Below, piece by piece: positions 6,800 to 15,901 of a stretch of DNA of 64,000 bases. A program made the translations under genes and the position numbers. The DNA comes from Paenibacillus pabuli NBRC 13638 (GTDB taxonomy: Bacteria > Bacillota > Bacilli > Paenibacillales > Paenibacillaceae), in the NCBI RefSeq assembly GCF_001514495.1, contig NZ_BCNM01000001.1, positions 186,001-250,000 on the forward strand. The letters run 5' to 3'. Below the pieces are notes generated by a model, which was not told the origin of the DNA, ran no database searches, and was given only the letters and a program-made list of their open reading frames with translations. Within the stretch, counting starts at the first letter, position 1, and each line of letters opens with the position of its first letter.

Positions 6800-9436
6800 A
6801 TGCAGGTTCAAAAGGTCGATCATCACGAATTGTTTGAGCAGATTTATAATCAAGCACCTATTGGGATTGCACTTCTTGCTCCGACAGGACAGTGGACGAA
6901 GGTGAATCCTGTTTTTTGCAATATGGTGGGTTATACAGCTGAAGAGTTAGTACTTCTAAACTACAAAGATATCACCCATCCAGATGATTATGCACAGGAT
7001 CTCATCCGTGAACATGAGCTTAGTGAGGGTGAATCGAAAGAATATAGATACGAAAAGCGTTATATTCAAAAAAGTGGAGATATTTTATGGGTTTCGTTGC
7101 ATGTAACATTGGTCCGACATGAAATCAACAATGAGCCGCTTTATTTTATTTGTCATGTCGTCGATATTACAGACCGTAAAACAACCGAACAAAAACTTCT
7201 CCAAACGGAAGAAATGTTCAAGCTCATCTCCGACAATGCCCAGGAAATCATATATATATCCACCCTTGACGGCGTTTGTCGCTACTGTTCACCTTCCATA
7301 TATAATCTGCTTGGTTATTTGCCAGAAGAAGTGGTTGGGAATAACAATACCCTCGTGTTCCATCCAGAAGATATGGAAGGTGCTTCTCAGATCGATATGA
7401 GCAAAGGACATCTGCTGGATATACAGGTTTGCCACAAAGACGGGCATCATCTCTGGTTTGAAACCACATATAAAATTATCGGGGAACCCGGGCAAGAACA
7501 ACAGATTCTGGCAATTGGTCGGGACATATCGGAGCGAAAGAAGCATGAGGCCATCAGTGCGGAAGCTGAGCGGATAGCCATGATCGGCAGTTGGGAGTGG
7601 GACATACTCAGTGACCATGTTTGCATGTCGGATCAAATCTTTGAAATGTTTGAATTAGGCATGAACAAAACCTATAAAGCCAGTGAGATCTTTGCCTGCA
7701 TGGATCCGTCACAGGAACAGCGTTTGAAGAAATGTATCGAATCCGTGAAACAAGGAGAGCCGCTTGATTTTGAATATCGGCATCTGGGGTCAGACGGTAA
7801 GGAAAAATATCTCCATCTGCGAGGCTTAATTACCTATGATGAAGATCAACAACCAATACAGTTGAACGGAACATTGCAGGATATCACGGAACGTAAACAT
7901 GTCGAATTCAAACTTCAGGAATCAGTGGAACGTTATACTTCACTCAAAAAATATAATCATGATGCCATCATTTCGTTTGACATGATGGGCAATATTATAA
8001 ATGCCAATCCGGTAGCCATAAAAATGACGGGATGTCCGGTTGCGGAAATGATTGGAACAAGTATTTGCAGGTTTATCGGGCGGTATCATCTTGGACTGAT
8101 TCTCAATAGCCATTATGAGCTGGCTGAAAAAGAAATCAATGCTATTCAGCACATCGATGGTTCTGAGACAGAAGTGCTGGCAACGCTTGCTCCCATCATT
8201 ATTAATGAACAAAACGTAGGTTTCTACCTGATTGCGAAAGATATTACAGAGCAAAAAAAATTGCTTGTAGCCAAAGAGACTGCCGAACGAATGAATAAGG
8301 CCAAGAGTGAATTTTTGGCGATGATGAGCCATGAGATCCGCACTCCCATGAACGGGGTAATCGGAATGACGGATTTGCTTCTGGACACACCTGGACTCAG
8401 CGGAGAACAGAAGGAATACATTGAAATTATTCAAAAGAGCGGGGATTCGTTGCTTGCGATTATTAATGATATTCTGGACTTTTCCAAAATAGAGTCGGGT
8501 AAAACCGATCTGGTGGATGAACCCTTTGATCTCGGAGAAATCGTGACCGAGACGGTGAATATCGTAACACCAATGATTCGAGAGAAGCAGCTGGATATTC
8601 GTCTCAGCCTGGATGATGCGATTCCTACTCCCGTATTCGGGGATGCTTACCGTCTTAAACAGGTCCTCACCAACATCATTGGGAATGCAGTAAAGTTCAC
8701 CTTGGAAGGCAGTGTTGAGATCGAAGTGAAGGTTATTGGACAAGAATATAATGATGTTCAATTTCAATTCAAAGTGAAAGATACGGGAATTGGAATCCCC
8801 GCTGAGAAGAGAGGGCATCTATTTGAAGCCTTCTACCAATTGGAGAACTTCATGACTCGCAAGCCTCAAGGTACGGGGCTTGGGCTGGCGATCAGCAAGA
8901 AGCTTATAGAGCTCATGGAGGGAGAAATCTGGATTGAAGATTCCAATGATCCCGGGACAACATTTGTTTTTACAGTTTCGTTTAAAACCAGTAACACCGA
9001 GGAAATCAACAATTACGATCTTCAACATAATAAGCATAAGACGGATCTGTTGCGAATTCTGATCGCAGAAGACAATGAAGTGAACCAGCTTGTCTTGCGG
9101 CGAATGATTGAGAAAAAAGGACACCTCGTGGACTACGTGGAGAATGGTATTGAAGCGGTGGACGCTGTTAAACGAAATAGGTACGATATTGTTTTTATGG
9201 ATGTACACATGCCTCGACTGAATGGATTTGAAGCCACCAAAGCGATTAAGGAAGCCCTGACACCAGACGCTTGCCCATATATTGTGGCAGTTACTGCGAA
9301 CGCGGTTAGAGGGGATATGGACAAATGTCTGAAGGCTGGAATGGATGCATATGTAAGCAAACCGATTAAAAGTGAATCCATTATGCAAGTGATGGAGGAG
9401 TATTACAAAATCAAGAAACATACGGATCGTTTATGA
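6800..9436 (+). CDS. Cytosolic four-PAS hybrid histidine kinase with C-terminal receiver domain
   Basis: An 878-residue signalling protein with no membrane helix. Four PAS/PAC modules occupy about 10-126, 137-246, 258-366 and 377-485; each ends in the usual DIT or DIS plus E/D-R-K linker. A HisKA domain follows with SHEIRTPMNGV and phosphoacceptor His 511, then an HATPase_c domain with N-box around Asn 629, DTGIGIP and GTGLGLAISK. A receiver domain at 750-865 has the phosphoacceptor Asp 801 in FMDVHMPRLNG and the conserved TAN and KP residues. The protein lacks an output domain and has no response-regulator neighbour, so it must pass phosphate elsewhere. The start was set at the ATG after AAAAGGAG; an upstream in-frame codon at 6770 has no ribosome site. 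PAS ligands (heme, flavin or other) cannot be inferred. Confidence 0.9.
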   Translation: MQVQKVDHHELFEQIYNQAPIGIALLAPTGQWTKVNPVFCNMVGYTAEELVLLNYKDITHPDDYAQDLIREHELSEGESKEYRYEKRYIQKSGDILWVSLHVTLVRHEINNEPLYFICHVVDITDRKTTEQKLLQTEEMFKLISDNAQEIIYISTLDGVCRYCSPSIYNLLGYLPEEVVGNNNTLVFHPEDMEGASQIDMSKGHLLDIQVCHKDGHHLWFETTYKIIGEPGQEQQILAIGRDISERKKHEAISAEAERIAMIGSWEWDILSDHVCMSDQIFEMFELGMNKTYKASEIFACMDPSQEQRLKKCIESVKQGEPLDFEYRHLGSDGKEKYLHLRGLITYDEDQQPIQLNGTLQDITERKHVEFKLQESVERYTSLKKYNHDAIISFDMMGNIINANPVAIKMTGCPVAEMIGTSICRFIGRYHLGLILNSHYELAEKEINAIQHIDGSETEVLATLAPIIINEQNVGFYLIAKDITEQKKLLVAKETAERMNKAKSEFLAMMSHEIRTPMNGVIGMTDLLLDTPGLSGEQKEYIEIIQKSGDSLLAIINDILDFSKIESGKTDLVDEPFDLGEIVTETVNIVTPMIREKQLDIRLSLDDAIPTPVFGDAYRLKQVLTNIIGNAVKFTLEGSVEIEVKVIGQEYNDVQFQFKVKDTGIGIPAEKRGHLFEAFYQLENFMTRKPQGTGLGLAISKKLIELMEGEIWIEDSNDPGTTFVFTVSFKTSNTEEINNYDLQHNKHKTDLLRILIAEDNEVNQLVLRRMIEKKGHLVDYVENGIEAVDAVKRNRYDIVFMDVHMPRLNGFEATKAIKEALTPDACPYIVAVTANAVRGDMDKCLKAGMDAYVSKPIKSESIMQVMEEYYKIKKHTDRL

Positions 9437-9542
9437 TTTGCAATCGAACATGACTATGGAGAATATATAGTATATACCATTACAGACATGCCCATGGTTT
9501 AAGATTTCTTTATGTGTATGAACGGATTCTCTTTTGTTGGAC

Positions 9543-9588
9543 AAAAGAGCCGTTGACTTATCCTTGTGATAAGTCAACGGCTCTTTAA
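9543..9588 (+). terminator. Intrinsic terminator after the hybrid kinase gene
   Basis: Long hairpin: AAAGAGCCGTTGACTTAT (about 9544-9561) pairs with ATAAGTCAACGGCTCTTT (9569-9586) around a short loop. The T-run is brief, but the 18-bp stem is strong; it can act in both directions. Confidence 0.8.
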
Positions 9589-9631
9589 CGTTAGACGGAA
9601 ATCGGAGTGGATAGAAAGTGCTGAATAAAAG

Positions 9632-9660
9632 TTGACAATTATATAATTAGGCGCCATACT
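9632..9660 (+). promoter_or_regulatory. Likely MarR-gene promoter with palindromic operator in the spacer
   Basis: A perfect -35 box TTGACA (9632-9637) is 17 bases from CATACT (9655-9660, four of six matches to TATAAT). The spacer contains a perfect 12-bp palindrome, AATTATATAATT (9637-9648), the kind of AT-rich dyad that MarR dimers bind, which would allow autorepression. Transcription from this promoter would begin at or next to the ATG at 9667, which suggests a leaderless message unless the downstream Met at 9697 is used. TATAAT at 9642-9647 is an alternative -10 without a good -35. Confidence 0.5.
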
Positions 9661-9666
9661 ATATCT

Positions 9667-10224
9667 ATGACCAACCATAATAAAGAAACAAATGACATGT
9701 ATCTCATCCCCTCGTTAGTACAAACGAAGCGACAGGTTGATCGCTATCAATTAGATGTTGATGCACAAGCCGTGCTTGTCGCATCCAGGCTGATGGTAGC
9801 GGGAGCCAAGCTTGGGCATGCCGCGGAAATTCACTTCTCCAGATTTGGTTTATCGACAGGTCGCTATCGTCTGTTAGCAGATCTAGAGGATAATGATGGC
9901 GAAGAGCTGCCCTCGCAACTCGCGGAAAATCTGGGCGTTACTCGTGCAACCGTAACGGGTCTAATTGAGATTCTCGAACGCGACGGACTGGTCGCTCGTC
10001 GGACGAGTTCCGTCGATGGCCGTCAGAAGTCAGTCATCTTGACAGCCAAAGGCGCCAAAAAGCTGACGGATATGGCTTCGGAGCATTTTGCCAGATTGGA
10101 AGCGATGGTCGGCTTGCTTACAATTGAGGAACGGAGTGTGTTTCTCGATCTGCTGGGGCGTGTAACCCAAGGTATTTCGGCACTTACAGATGAGTCAATC
10201 GACTTCTCTGAACCCCAATCCTAG
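9667..10224 (+). CDS. MarR-family transcriptional regulator
   Basis: A 185-residue winged-helix regulator. The core HTH is around residues 75-115 (LPSQLAENLGVTRATVTGLI, then ILERDGLVARR), followed by the wing SSVDGRQKSVILTAKG, the standard MarR signature. Long helices at both ends make the dimer interface. It heads a group with a small membrane protein and an NmrA-like reductase on the same strand, which it probably controls in response to a small ligand or oxidant. No ribosome site precedes the ATG at 9667; Met 11 (9697) has only weak purine-rich sequence before it. The start is therefore uncertain, or the message is leaderless. Confidence 0.85.
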   Translation: MTNHNKETNDMYLIPSLVQTKRQVDRYQLDVDAQAVLVASRLMVAGAKLGHAAEIHFSRFGLSTGRYRLLADLEDNDGEELPSQLAENLGVTRATVTGLIEILERDGLVARRTSSVDGRQKSVILTAKGAKKLTDMASEHFARLEAMVGLLTIEERSVFLDLLGRVTQGISALTDESIDFSEPQS

Positions 10225-10247
10225 GAGCATAGCAAGAAAGGTGAAAC

Positions 10248-10274
10248 GGGCTAGATTAGCTAGCCCATTTTCAT
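10248..10274 (+). terminator. Weak terminator-like hairpin after the MarR gene
   Basis: GGGCTA (10248-10253) pairs with TAGCCC (10261-10266), followed by ATTTTCATC. The stem is only 6 bp and the U-run short, so it may attenuate instead of ending transcription before the membrane-protein gene. Confidence 0.4.
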
Positions 10275-10345
10275 CACCATATAGTTAGGCTCCTAATTAC
10301 ATAGTGTAACAATAGGGTTTAATTTCAAATAAAAGGAGTAGTGAT

Positions 10346-10825
10346 ATGTTTAACCAAAAAGACCCCGTTCGATCAGAGGAAAGTTATGCTGTTCGATCCG
10401 CACAGCCTCGCCAAAAACCGTTTGTGTTATGGAGAGAATTAATCTTAGCTTACTTGTCGCCTGCCATTATGGCAGGCATAGGGGGAATCGTTACCGATGA
10501 TAAAGTGCTTCAGTTACGAGCCCTAACAACGATTGGAGGGGCGTCCCTTCTGATGGCTTTAGGTATTGGACTCTGGCTGCGTAATCGTGGAAGCCGTACA
10601 CGCTGGGTGGCGAAAACGCCTCATGTGATCGTCGTGGGTTGCTTTGCTCTTGCAGGCGCAATGCTTGGCCTTATGGCCTCGTGGGGGATTTCCAACGTGC
10701 TGCATTTCGTAAACCCGAGTCTTTCATGGACTTGGCTGGATCATGTCGGGTTCGATCTTCCCTTGTCCGGTGCATTAGCCTGCACAATCATGACATGGCG
10801 TTGGAGAGCTTCCTTTACAAAATAA
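10346..10825 (+). CDS. Small integral membrane protein, unknown
   Basis: A 159-residue protein with a polar N-terminal 25 residues and three or four hydrophobic segments (around residues 30-50, 62-82, 95-115 and 130-145). I recognise no family motif. The ribosome site AAAGGAG is well placed before the ATG. The stop codon lies 31 bases before the NmrA-like gene, whose own ribosome site falls in the gap, so the two are probably co-transcribed. With the MarR gene upstream, a membrane role in a stress or detoxification response is possible, but that is inference from position only. Confidence 0.6.
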   Translation: MFNQKDPVRSEESYAVRSAQPRQKPFVLWRELILAYLSPAIMAGIGGIVTDDKVLQLRALTTIGGASLLMALGIGLWLRNRGSRTRWVAKTPHVIVVGCFALAGAMLGLMASWGISNVLHFVNPSLSWTWLDHVGFDLPLSGALACTIMTWRWRASFTK

Positions 10826-10856
10826 ATGAATTCATTAGATAAGGAGATATGGGAAC

Positions 10857-11732
10857 ATGATTACTATTATTGGAGCAACAGGTATGATTGGAAATGCACT
10901 TTTGAGACGTTTGATGGAAGGCGGCGTTCCCGTTCGGGCAATAAGCAGAGAGCCGGATCAGCTTCGTCAACAAATCGTGGACTTGGCATTGTCCGGTGTT
11001 GAACTTCGTATTGCCGATGCGAATGATCCTGAATCGATGCGCAGAGCTTTGGCGGGTGCCAGCCAACTATTCCTTGCGTTATCCAACAATCCCAGACAAG
11101 TGGAATTAGAGACATCCATTATCCAGATAGCTGCGCAAGAGGGAGTGAAGCATGTCGTCAAAATATCCAGTCCAGCTTATGAGGAACGTTCACCTGTAGC
11201 TATAGCAAAATGGCATGCCGATATCGAGCAAGCTCTCGTGACATCAGGAATTACGTATACAATATTGCGACCTTATGCGTTCATGCAAAATTTGCTGAGT
11301 CTCGCACCAACCATAACAACCCAGGATATGTTCTTCGGCTGTATTGGAGATTCACCGTGCAACTTCATCGATTGCCGGGATATCGCAGATGTTGCCGCAG
11401 AAGTGATGACACGGTTCAAGTCGGTTAACAGCATATATACGTTGACGGGTTCCGAAACGTTCACCTATCCACAGATTGCAGATAAATTGTCCATCGTGCT
11501 CAATCGACCGATCGAGTTCGTTAACCTCAAACCTGAGGCCTTGCGAGCTGATCTGATCGAACATGGACAGATGCCTTCTTGGCTCGCAGACCACGTTGTG
11601 GAAATCCAGACGATGTCTACCGTTGTGTCTGAGAAGCCGACAGATACCGTTCAACGCTTGCTCGGCAGAGAGCCTCGCTCGCTCGATGCATTCCTGGAAG
11701 AGTATCGGGATGCATTTAAACCGAGGCCATAA
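10857..11732 (+). CDS. NmrA-like / atypical SDR NAD(P)-binding protein
   Basis: A 291-residue atypical short-chain dehydrogenase. The dinucleotide site is GATGMIG at residues 6-12, with an Arg after strand 2 (AISREPDQLR) that favours NADPH. The pattern, including ILRPYAFMQNLL and YTLTGSETFTYPQIADKLS, matches the NmrA / YtfG group, which includes quinone oxidoreductases and azoreductase-like proteins as well as redox sensors. The catalytic Tyr-x-x-x-Lys of classical SDRs is not evident. It follows a membrane protein gene and a MarR regulator, an arrangement often seen for quinone or electrophile responses. A terminator follows within 60 bases. Confidence 0.8.
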   Translation: MITIIGATGMIGNALLRRLMEGGVPVRAISREPDQLRQQIVDLALSGVELRIADANDPESMRRALAGASQLFLALSNNPRQVELETSIIQIAAQEGVKHVVKISSPAYEERSPVAIAKWHADIEQALVTSGITYTILRPYAFMQNLLSLAPTITTQDMFFGCIGDSPCNFIDCRDIADVAAEVMTRFKSVNSIYTLTGSETFTYPQIADKLSIVLNRPIEFVNLKPEALRADLIEHGQMPSWLADHVVEIQTMSTVVSEKPTDTVQRLLGREPRSLDAFLEEYRDAFKPRP

Positions 11733-11752
11733 CCATGCAGTGAACTAAGGAG

Positions 11753-11786
11753 AATCTCCCTAAAAATTCTTTAGGGGGATTTTTTG
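11753..11786. terminator. Bidirectional intrinsic terminator between converging genes
   Basis: Twelve-bp stem (AATCTCCCTAAA at 11753-11764, TTTAGGGGGATT at 11770-11781, one G-U pair) with a 5-base loop and a T-run. It lies between the converging NmrA-like and SgrR-like genes. Confidence 0.85.
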
Positions 11787-11804
11787 GGTGTGAAACAAAC
11801 CTCA

Positions 11805-13571
11805 CTACTGATTTTTGATCCATAGTTTGGAGATATCCATGAACCCAAACTCAGCCGTTTGCATGCCGAAGATACTTTGGTCCAGCTGGGCTTTTTTGTT
11901 CATGTGACAACCGTGTAAAATCCAACAGTTATCTCGCAGCAATCCCTCTGCTTCATCCAGCAGTACCGATCGTTTCTCGTTATCCAGCTGGGCGAAATGG
12001 TCTAATTTCTGGTCCAGGATGAACTGTACAGCAGGCGTTAGGTAAGCGTGCAAATGATTGGATTTGTTTTTGAAGTAATTAATCATACCAAATTGCCAGT
12101 CATCCTCCAAAATTTCCTCAGCCATCATCAATGTCGCCTCCTTGTATTTATCAGGATGAGGGTAGTCAGCAGAGAGGCGGAGCTCAATGATCAAACCAAT
12201 CGCTTTACCACGTTGTTGTAACCAACGGGCTTCTTTTAAGCCTTTATTCATCGGGTATGACAGGATGATGGGCTCTCCCTGGTAACCACATTGCATCAGC
12301 AGCTTCTTGGCGTCCGCAAGCGAAGCTTCATGCCAGGCTGCTGCTGCACTTTTCCAGGGAAGGAAGCTGTTCGCGGGTGTAATTCGGTTTCCGCCAAGCT
12401 CTTTTACTAAACGAACTGGATCATAGACAAGTCTAAGTGCTTGTCGAAATTTCAATTGGTGATGAATTCCTTCTTTGTGGAAATTAAATAATATATATCG
12501 ACAACCCAGTGCCGGATAATTCACAAGTGTCGTTTCTTTGCTGTCTGTATCGAGCTTTAATCGGTCAGTTCTTGGTAATTCATAATAATGTTCATTAGGC
12601 CCTAGCTCTGGTACGAACCAAATATCCACCTGGTCAAGATGCGGACGGATGCCATAATATCCATCGAAGGCACGGAGCACCAAAACATCTTCATTCATTT
12701 CACTGATCTGAAAAGGTCCGGTACCGATCAATTTTTGGGATACATCAATATCATAGGGAAGAATCGTCATGGGAATACAGCTGAACAAGTGCAGGAAGAA
12801 GAGATTGGGGCGACTTAAATAAAAGTGGATGCAGTAATCTCCATCAGTTTCAACACGCTCGATATCCCGATAGTGCCTGCTCATGGGGCTGTTGACATCC
12901 TGAATTCGCTGCAAGGTTGCTTTGACATCTCGAGAGGTCATCACTCGTCCATGGTGGAACCGCACGCCTTTACGCAGATAGAAAGTCCACATCGTATGAT
13001 CCTCACTGGACTCCCACATATGTGCTAGTTCAGGCAGAAAGCTTTCCGTTTTGGCATCATATGTGATAAGAGTACTGCAAACCTGACCGAGTAAATAGGT
13101 TTCAAAAGCGGTATATACATGAGCGGGGTCAAGCCCTGTAAGTCTACGTGATCGCATCATGCGCAGCACATCCTGACCGGATGCCGTTTCGGCATGACTG
13201 TGGAATCCCATATGCTTGTTAAGTGATCGCAGCAATTGTTCCTGAAGTGTTTTATGGATGTCAATCGTGCCGATCAGCTCGATTGCTTCTTTGATTTTAC
13301 CTCTCCCAATCAGTTCCCGCAGGTGATTCTCCAGCGTTTCATTTACGCTGCGCAGCAGCGTCATCTGCGAATGATGTCCTCGTCCGCGCCCAGGCTGCCA
13401 ATGAATAAATCCTTGTTCCTCCAGCTTGCGAAGAATAAACTTCACGTTGCGTGGGGTACAGCATAAGGCATCGGAAAGGCTGTCGATGGTTACAGGAACG
13501 GGTTCATCAAGTGTAAGAGAAAGTTCTTTTGCTGTTGCAAGACGTACATAATGGGTTGTTGTAGTATCCAT
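11805..13571 (-). CDS. SgrR-like regulator: winged-helix fused to a solute-binding domain
   Basis: A 588-residue cytosolic protein. Residues about 1-110 form an SgrR-type winged helix (TPRNVKFILRKLEEQGFIHW, then GRGRGHHSQMTLL). The rest resembles the family 5 extracellular solute-binding domain used by peptide ABC systems, for example GLDPAHVYTAFETYLLGQV and VRFHHGRVMTSRDVKATLQ, but without a signal peptide. E. coli SgrR has this layout and senses sugar-phosphate stress. The start at 13571 follows AAGGAG with nine bases; the upstream in-frame Met at 13589 has no ribosome site and is what supplies the AAGGAG. It is divergent from an MFS exporter gene 149 bases away, its likely target, as sgrR lies beside the sugar exporter gene setA in E. 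coli. Confidence 0.82.
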   Translation of the reverse strand: MDTTTTHYVRLATAKELSLTLDEPVPVTIDSLSDALCCTPRNVKFILRKLEEQGFIHWQPGRGRGHHSQMTLLRSVNETLENHLRELIGRGKIKEAIELIGTIDIHKTLQEQLLRSLNKHMGFHSHAETASGQDVLRMMRSRRLTGLDPAHVYTAFETYLLGQVCSTLITYDAKTESFLPELAHMWESSEDHTMWTFYLRKGVRFHHGRVMTSRDVKATLQRIQDVNSPMSRHYRDIERVETDGDYCIHFYLSRPNLFFLHLFSCIPMTILPYDIDVSQKLIGTGPFQISEMNEDVLVLRAFDGYYGIRPHLDQVDIWFVPELGPNEHYYELPRTDRLKLDTDSKETTLVNYPALGCRYILFNFHKEGIHHQLKFRQALRLVYDPVRLVKELGGNRITPANSFLPWKSAAAAWHEASLADAKKLLMQCGYQGEPIILSYPMNKGLKEARWLQQRGKAIGLIIELRLSADYPHPDKYKEATLMMAEEILEDDWQFGMINYFKNKSNHLHAYLTPAVQFILDQKLDHFAQLDNEKRSVLLDEAEGLLRDNCWILHGCHMNKKAQLDQSIFGMQTAEFGFMDISKLWIKNQ

Positions 13572-13720
13572 GTGTAGATGCTCCTTCATAAAAGGTGAAA
13601 AGTGCCATCACAATCTTACACTTTTATTTCCCCCTTTGATTGATACAATTATACATATAAAGAGACAGGGAAAGACAGCCCCTCTGAGACAAAACAACAA
13701 GAACAGGAGAACCATACGCA

Positions 13721-14956
13721 ATGAAGCAACATTTACGGCAGATTCACCCTTTAGCATGGACCATCATTATTGGAACCATGTTTGGACGTCTCGTTACATC
13801 CATGAGTATCCCGTTTTTATCCATTTATCTGACCCAGGTATTAGGGGCTACACCAACACAGACTGGAGTTACCGTCGCAGTCAGTTCTCTGGCTGGAGTC
13901 ATGATCAGCTTTTACGGAGGTTATATTTCGGATCGAATTGGCCGCAAAATAGTTATGATGGTCTCCGTATTTGGCTGGGCATCTGTATTTTTCATCTTTT
14001 CAGCAGCAGAGCATCTGTGGGTATTTTTTGTCGCCAATACCTTAAATGGATTGTGCCGCGCCGTGTTTGAGCCTACGTCACGTGCGCTTCTATCGGATAT
14101 TACTCCACCGCAAAATAAGCTGCTTGTCTTCAATCTAAGATATGCCGCCGTTAATCTGGGTGTTGTGTTCGGACCCATTATCGGCCTTCAGCTCGGCTCG
14201 GCACAATCCACGTTTCCGTTTATGATCTCCGGGATGGTATATATCGTTTACGGCCTTGTTTTGTTCCTGCAATTTCAATTGCAGCGTGCCAGCCTGCCGG
14301 TACACGTTCAAGTCACTGCCCCCCGTTTACGAGATGCGCTCGCTACCACCGGACGCGATCGAGTATTTTTGCCGGTACTGATCGGGACTACTTTTTGCGT
14401 GCTTGGTTACGGACATTTCAGCTCGACGCTGGCCCAGTATGTGGCGCAGAATCCTCTTTTTGAGCACGGAAGTCAAGTGTTTTCCTATATGCTTTCACTC
14501 AATGCGTTGACGGTGCTTGTCATTCAATTCCCGATTGTGCGGGTGGCCAGCAAATTCCCGCCGGTTGTGCCCCTCATTCTAGGAAACTTGCTTGTCGCTA
14601 CAAGCTTGTTCCTGTTCGGCATCGCAACAAGCGTTACGGTATTGATGATCAGCGTCATTCTGTTCACCATTGGGGAAGTGCTTATGTTCACGATGATGGA
14701 TATGCTGATTGACCGTATTGCCAAACCAGAATGGAAAGGGACCTACTTTGGCACCATTGGATTCAATAACCTGGGCAGCGTTATGGCACCGATTCTGGGA
14801 GGGCTGCTGTTAACTCAATTTGGGACGGGAAATGGCCTATTCGTTTTTGTACCGCTCGCGCTGACCACTGCGCTCGGACTCCCTTTTCTTATCGTAGCGC
14901 ATAAGCGACTTGTGGTCAGGGAGAAGGAAACAACACCAATACAAGTGAGTGTCTAG
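13721..14956 (+). CDS. MFS transporter, DHA1-type efflux pump
   Basis: A 411-residue major facilitator protein with 12 predicted helices. The loop 2-3 signature is GGYISDRIGRK (about residue 66). The sequence is closest in style to the drug or sugar efflux (DHA1) group. AGGAG lies before the ATG at a suitable distance. Its gene is divergent from the SgrR-like regulator. I infer that the regulator controls it and that it may export sugars or sugar analogues like SetA, although drug export is equally possible from sequence alone. A terminator overlaps the stop codon region. Confidence 0.85.
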   Translation: MKQHLRQIHPLAWTIIIGTMFGRLVTSMSIPFLSIYLTQVLGATPTQTGVTVAVSSLAGVMISFYGGYISDRIGRKIVMMVSVFGWASVFFIFSAAEHLWVFFVANTLNGLCRAVFEPTSRALLSDITPPQNKLLVFNLRYAAVNLGVVFGPIIGLQLGSAQSTFPFMISGMVYIVYGLVLFLQFQLQRASLPVHVQVTAPRLRDALATTGRDRVFLPVLIGTTFCVLGYGHFSSTLAQYVAQNPLFEHGSQVFSYMLSLNALTVLVIQFPIVRVASKFPPVVPLILGNLLVATSLFLFGIATSVTVLMISVILFTIGEVLMFTMMDMLIDRIAKPEWKGTYFGTIGFNNLGSVMAPILGGLLLTQFGTGNGLFVFVPLALTTALGLPFLIVAHKRLVVREKETTPIQVSV

Positions 14957-15004
14957 CTAAGCGTTACCAGTTACATTGCAGTGCTTATACGCATTAGCTT
15001 TTTT
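14956..15004 (+). terminator. Intrinsic terminator after the MFS gene
   Basis: GCTAAGCG (14956-14963) pairs with CGCATTAGC (14990-14998) with one bulged A, and a run of T follows. The loop is long (26 bases). A second T-run at 15008-15016 gives extra stop signal. Confidence 0.6.
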
Positions 15005-15082
15005 AACTTTTTTTTGGAGAAAGGTAACTTTCATTGAGAAATCAGCGTTAATTAGTTAAACATTTCCTCATGGGGGTTCCAA

Positions 15083-15901
15083 ATGATATTTAAAAAGTTC
15101 ACTATACCTTTGCTGTTGTGTGTTATGTTTGCCGCGTTTTCAACATCGAGTTTCGCTGAGGATGCCTCGCTAGAGATTGGGACTGGCGTATTGTCCAATA
15201 ATCGGGTGCTCATTCCCTTGAGGGTCGTGTCCAGCAACTTGGGGGCAGACGTAATGTGGGATAAGGAAGGGAAAAGCATTCGAATAAAAACGGATGAAAA
15301 AGAAATCTGGCTTGTAGTTAACTTTAAAAATGCGAGAGTGAATGAGCAGATAATCAGAATGGATTCTCCTGTTGAATTAATTGGCAATACAGCATATGTT
15401 CCGCTGCGATTTGTCAGCCAAACGTTAGGAGCCAAACTGGGGTGGAATCCACTAACTAAACAGGCAACCATCCATTTGAATAATCAAAATATGATTGTAA
15501 GTATGCAAGAGGAGACCATCCAGATACCTGATTCTGCGAAAATAACCCAGGAGCGATTAAATATTTTGTCTGAGAAATTGAACGAAATTTCAGGATTGTC
15601 TCAGATTAAGCAGGTCGGTACGTATTTCAAGCCCTATTTTACAGAAGATTTAATCCAATCTATTCTCAAGAGGCAGGATGTAGTAAGTGATTGGATGCTG
15701 CATGATGCTCCAGAGACCACTGTTTATTATACAAGCAGTACAACAGCGATGTTATCCCAATCGTTCGTAATCGGAAATACATTAACGGGAGATTCTCATT
15801 ATGTAAATGACCGAAATATTGAACTTGTATACAGTAATGGTGTATGGAAAGTGAATCAGTTGAGATTTAATCTCAGAGAGATTCCCTATTTGGGGTTATG
15901 A
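15083..15901 (+). CDS. Secreted protein with copper amine oxidase-like (stalk) N-terminal domain
   Basis: A 272-residue exported protein. A signal peptide spans about residues 1-25, with probable cleavage after SSFA. Residues about 28-135 form a stalk / copper amine oxidase N-terminal-like domain: the first half has VLIPLRVVSSNLGADVMWD and the second AYVPLRFVSQTLGAKLGW, two copies of the P-L-R-x-V/F motif. The rest is a helical segment followed by a region resembling NTF2-like or DUF folds, ending in a beta-rich tail. This domain is abundant in Paenibacillus cell-wall proteins. There is no lipobox or sorting motif. Its role is unknown. The ribosome site is GGGGG nine bases or fewer before the ATG. 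Confidence 0.8.
   Translation: MIFKKFTIPLLLCVMFAAFSTSSFAEDASLEIGTGVLSNNRVLIPLRVVSSNLGADVMWDKEGKSIRIKTDEKEIWLVVNFKNARVNEQIIRMDSPVELIGNTAYVPLRFVSQTLGAKLGWNPLTKQATIHLNNQNMIVSMQEETIQIPDSAKITQERLNILSEKLNEISGLSQIKQVGTYFKPYFTEDLIQSILKRQDVVSDWMLHDAPETTVYYTSSTTAMLSQSFVIGNTLTGDSHYVNDRNIELVYSNGVWKVNQLRFNLREIPYLGL

Noticed and set aside
7940-8818. 292-codon minus-strand frame opposite the hybrid kinase
   Set aside because: Antisense to conserved PAS and HisKA motifs; low-complexity composition.
13590-13720. Possible divergent promoters between the SgrR-like and MFS genes
   Set aside because: Several AT-rich hexamers are present, but no -35/-10 pair has acceptable spacing on either strand, so none was listed.
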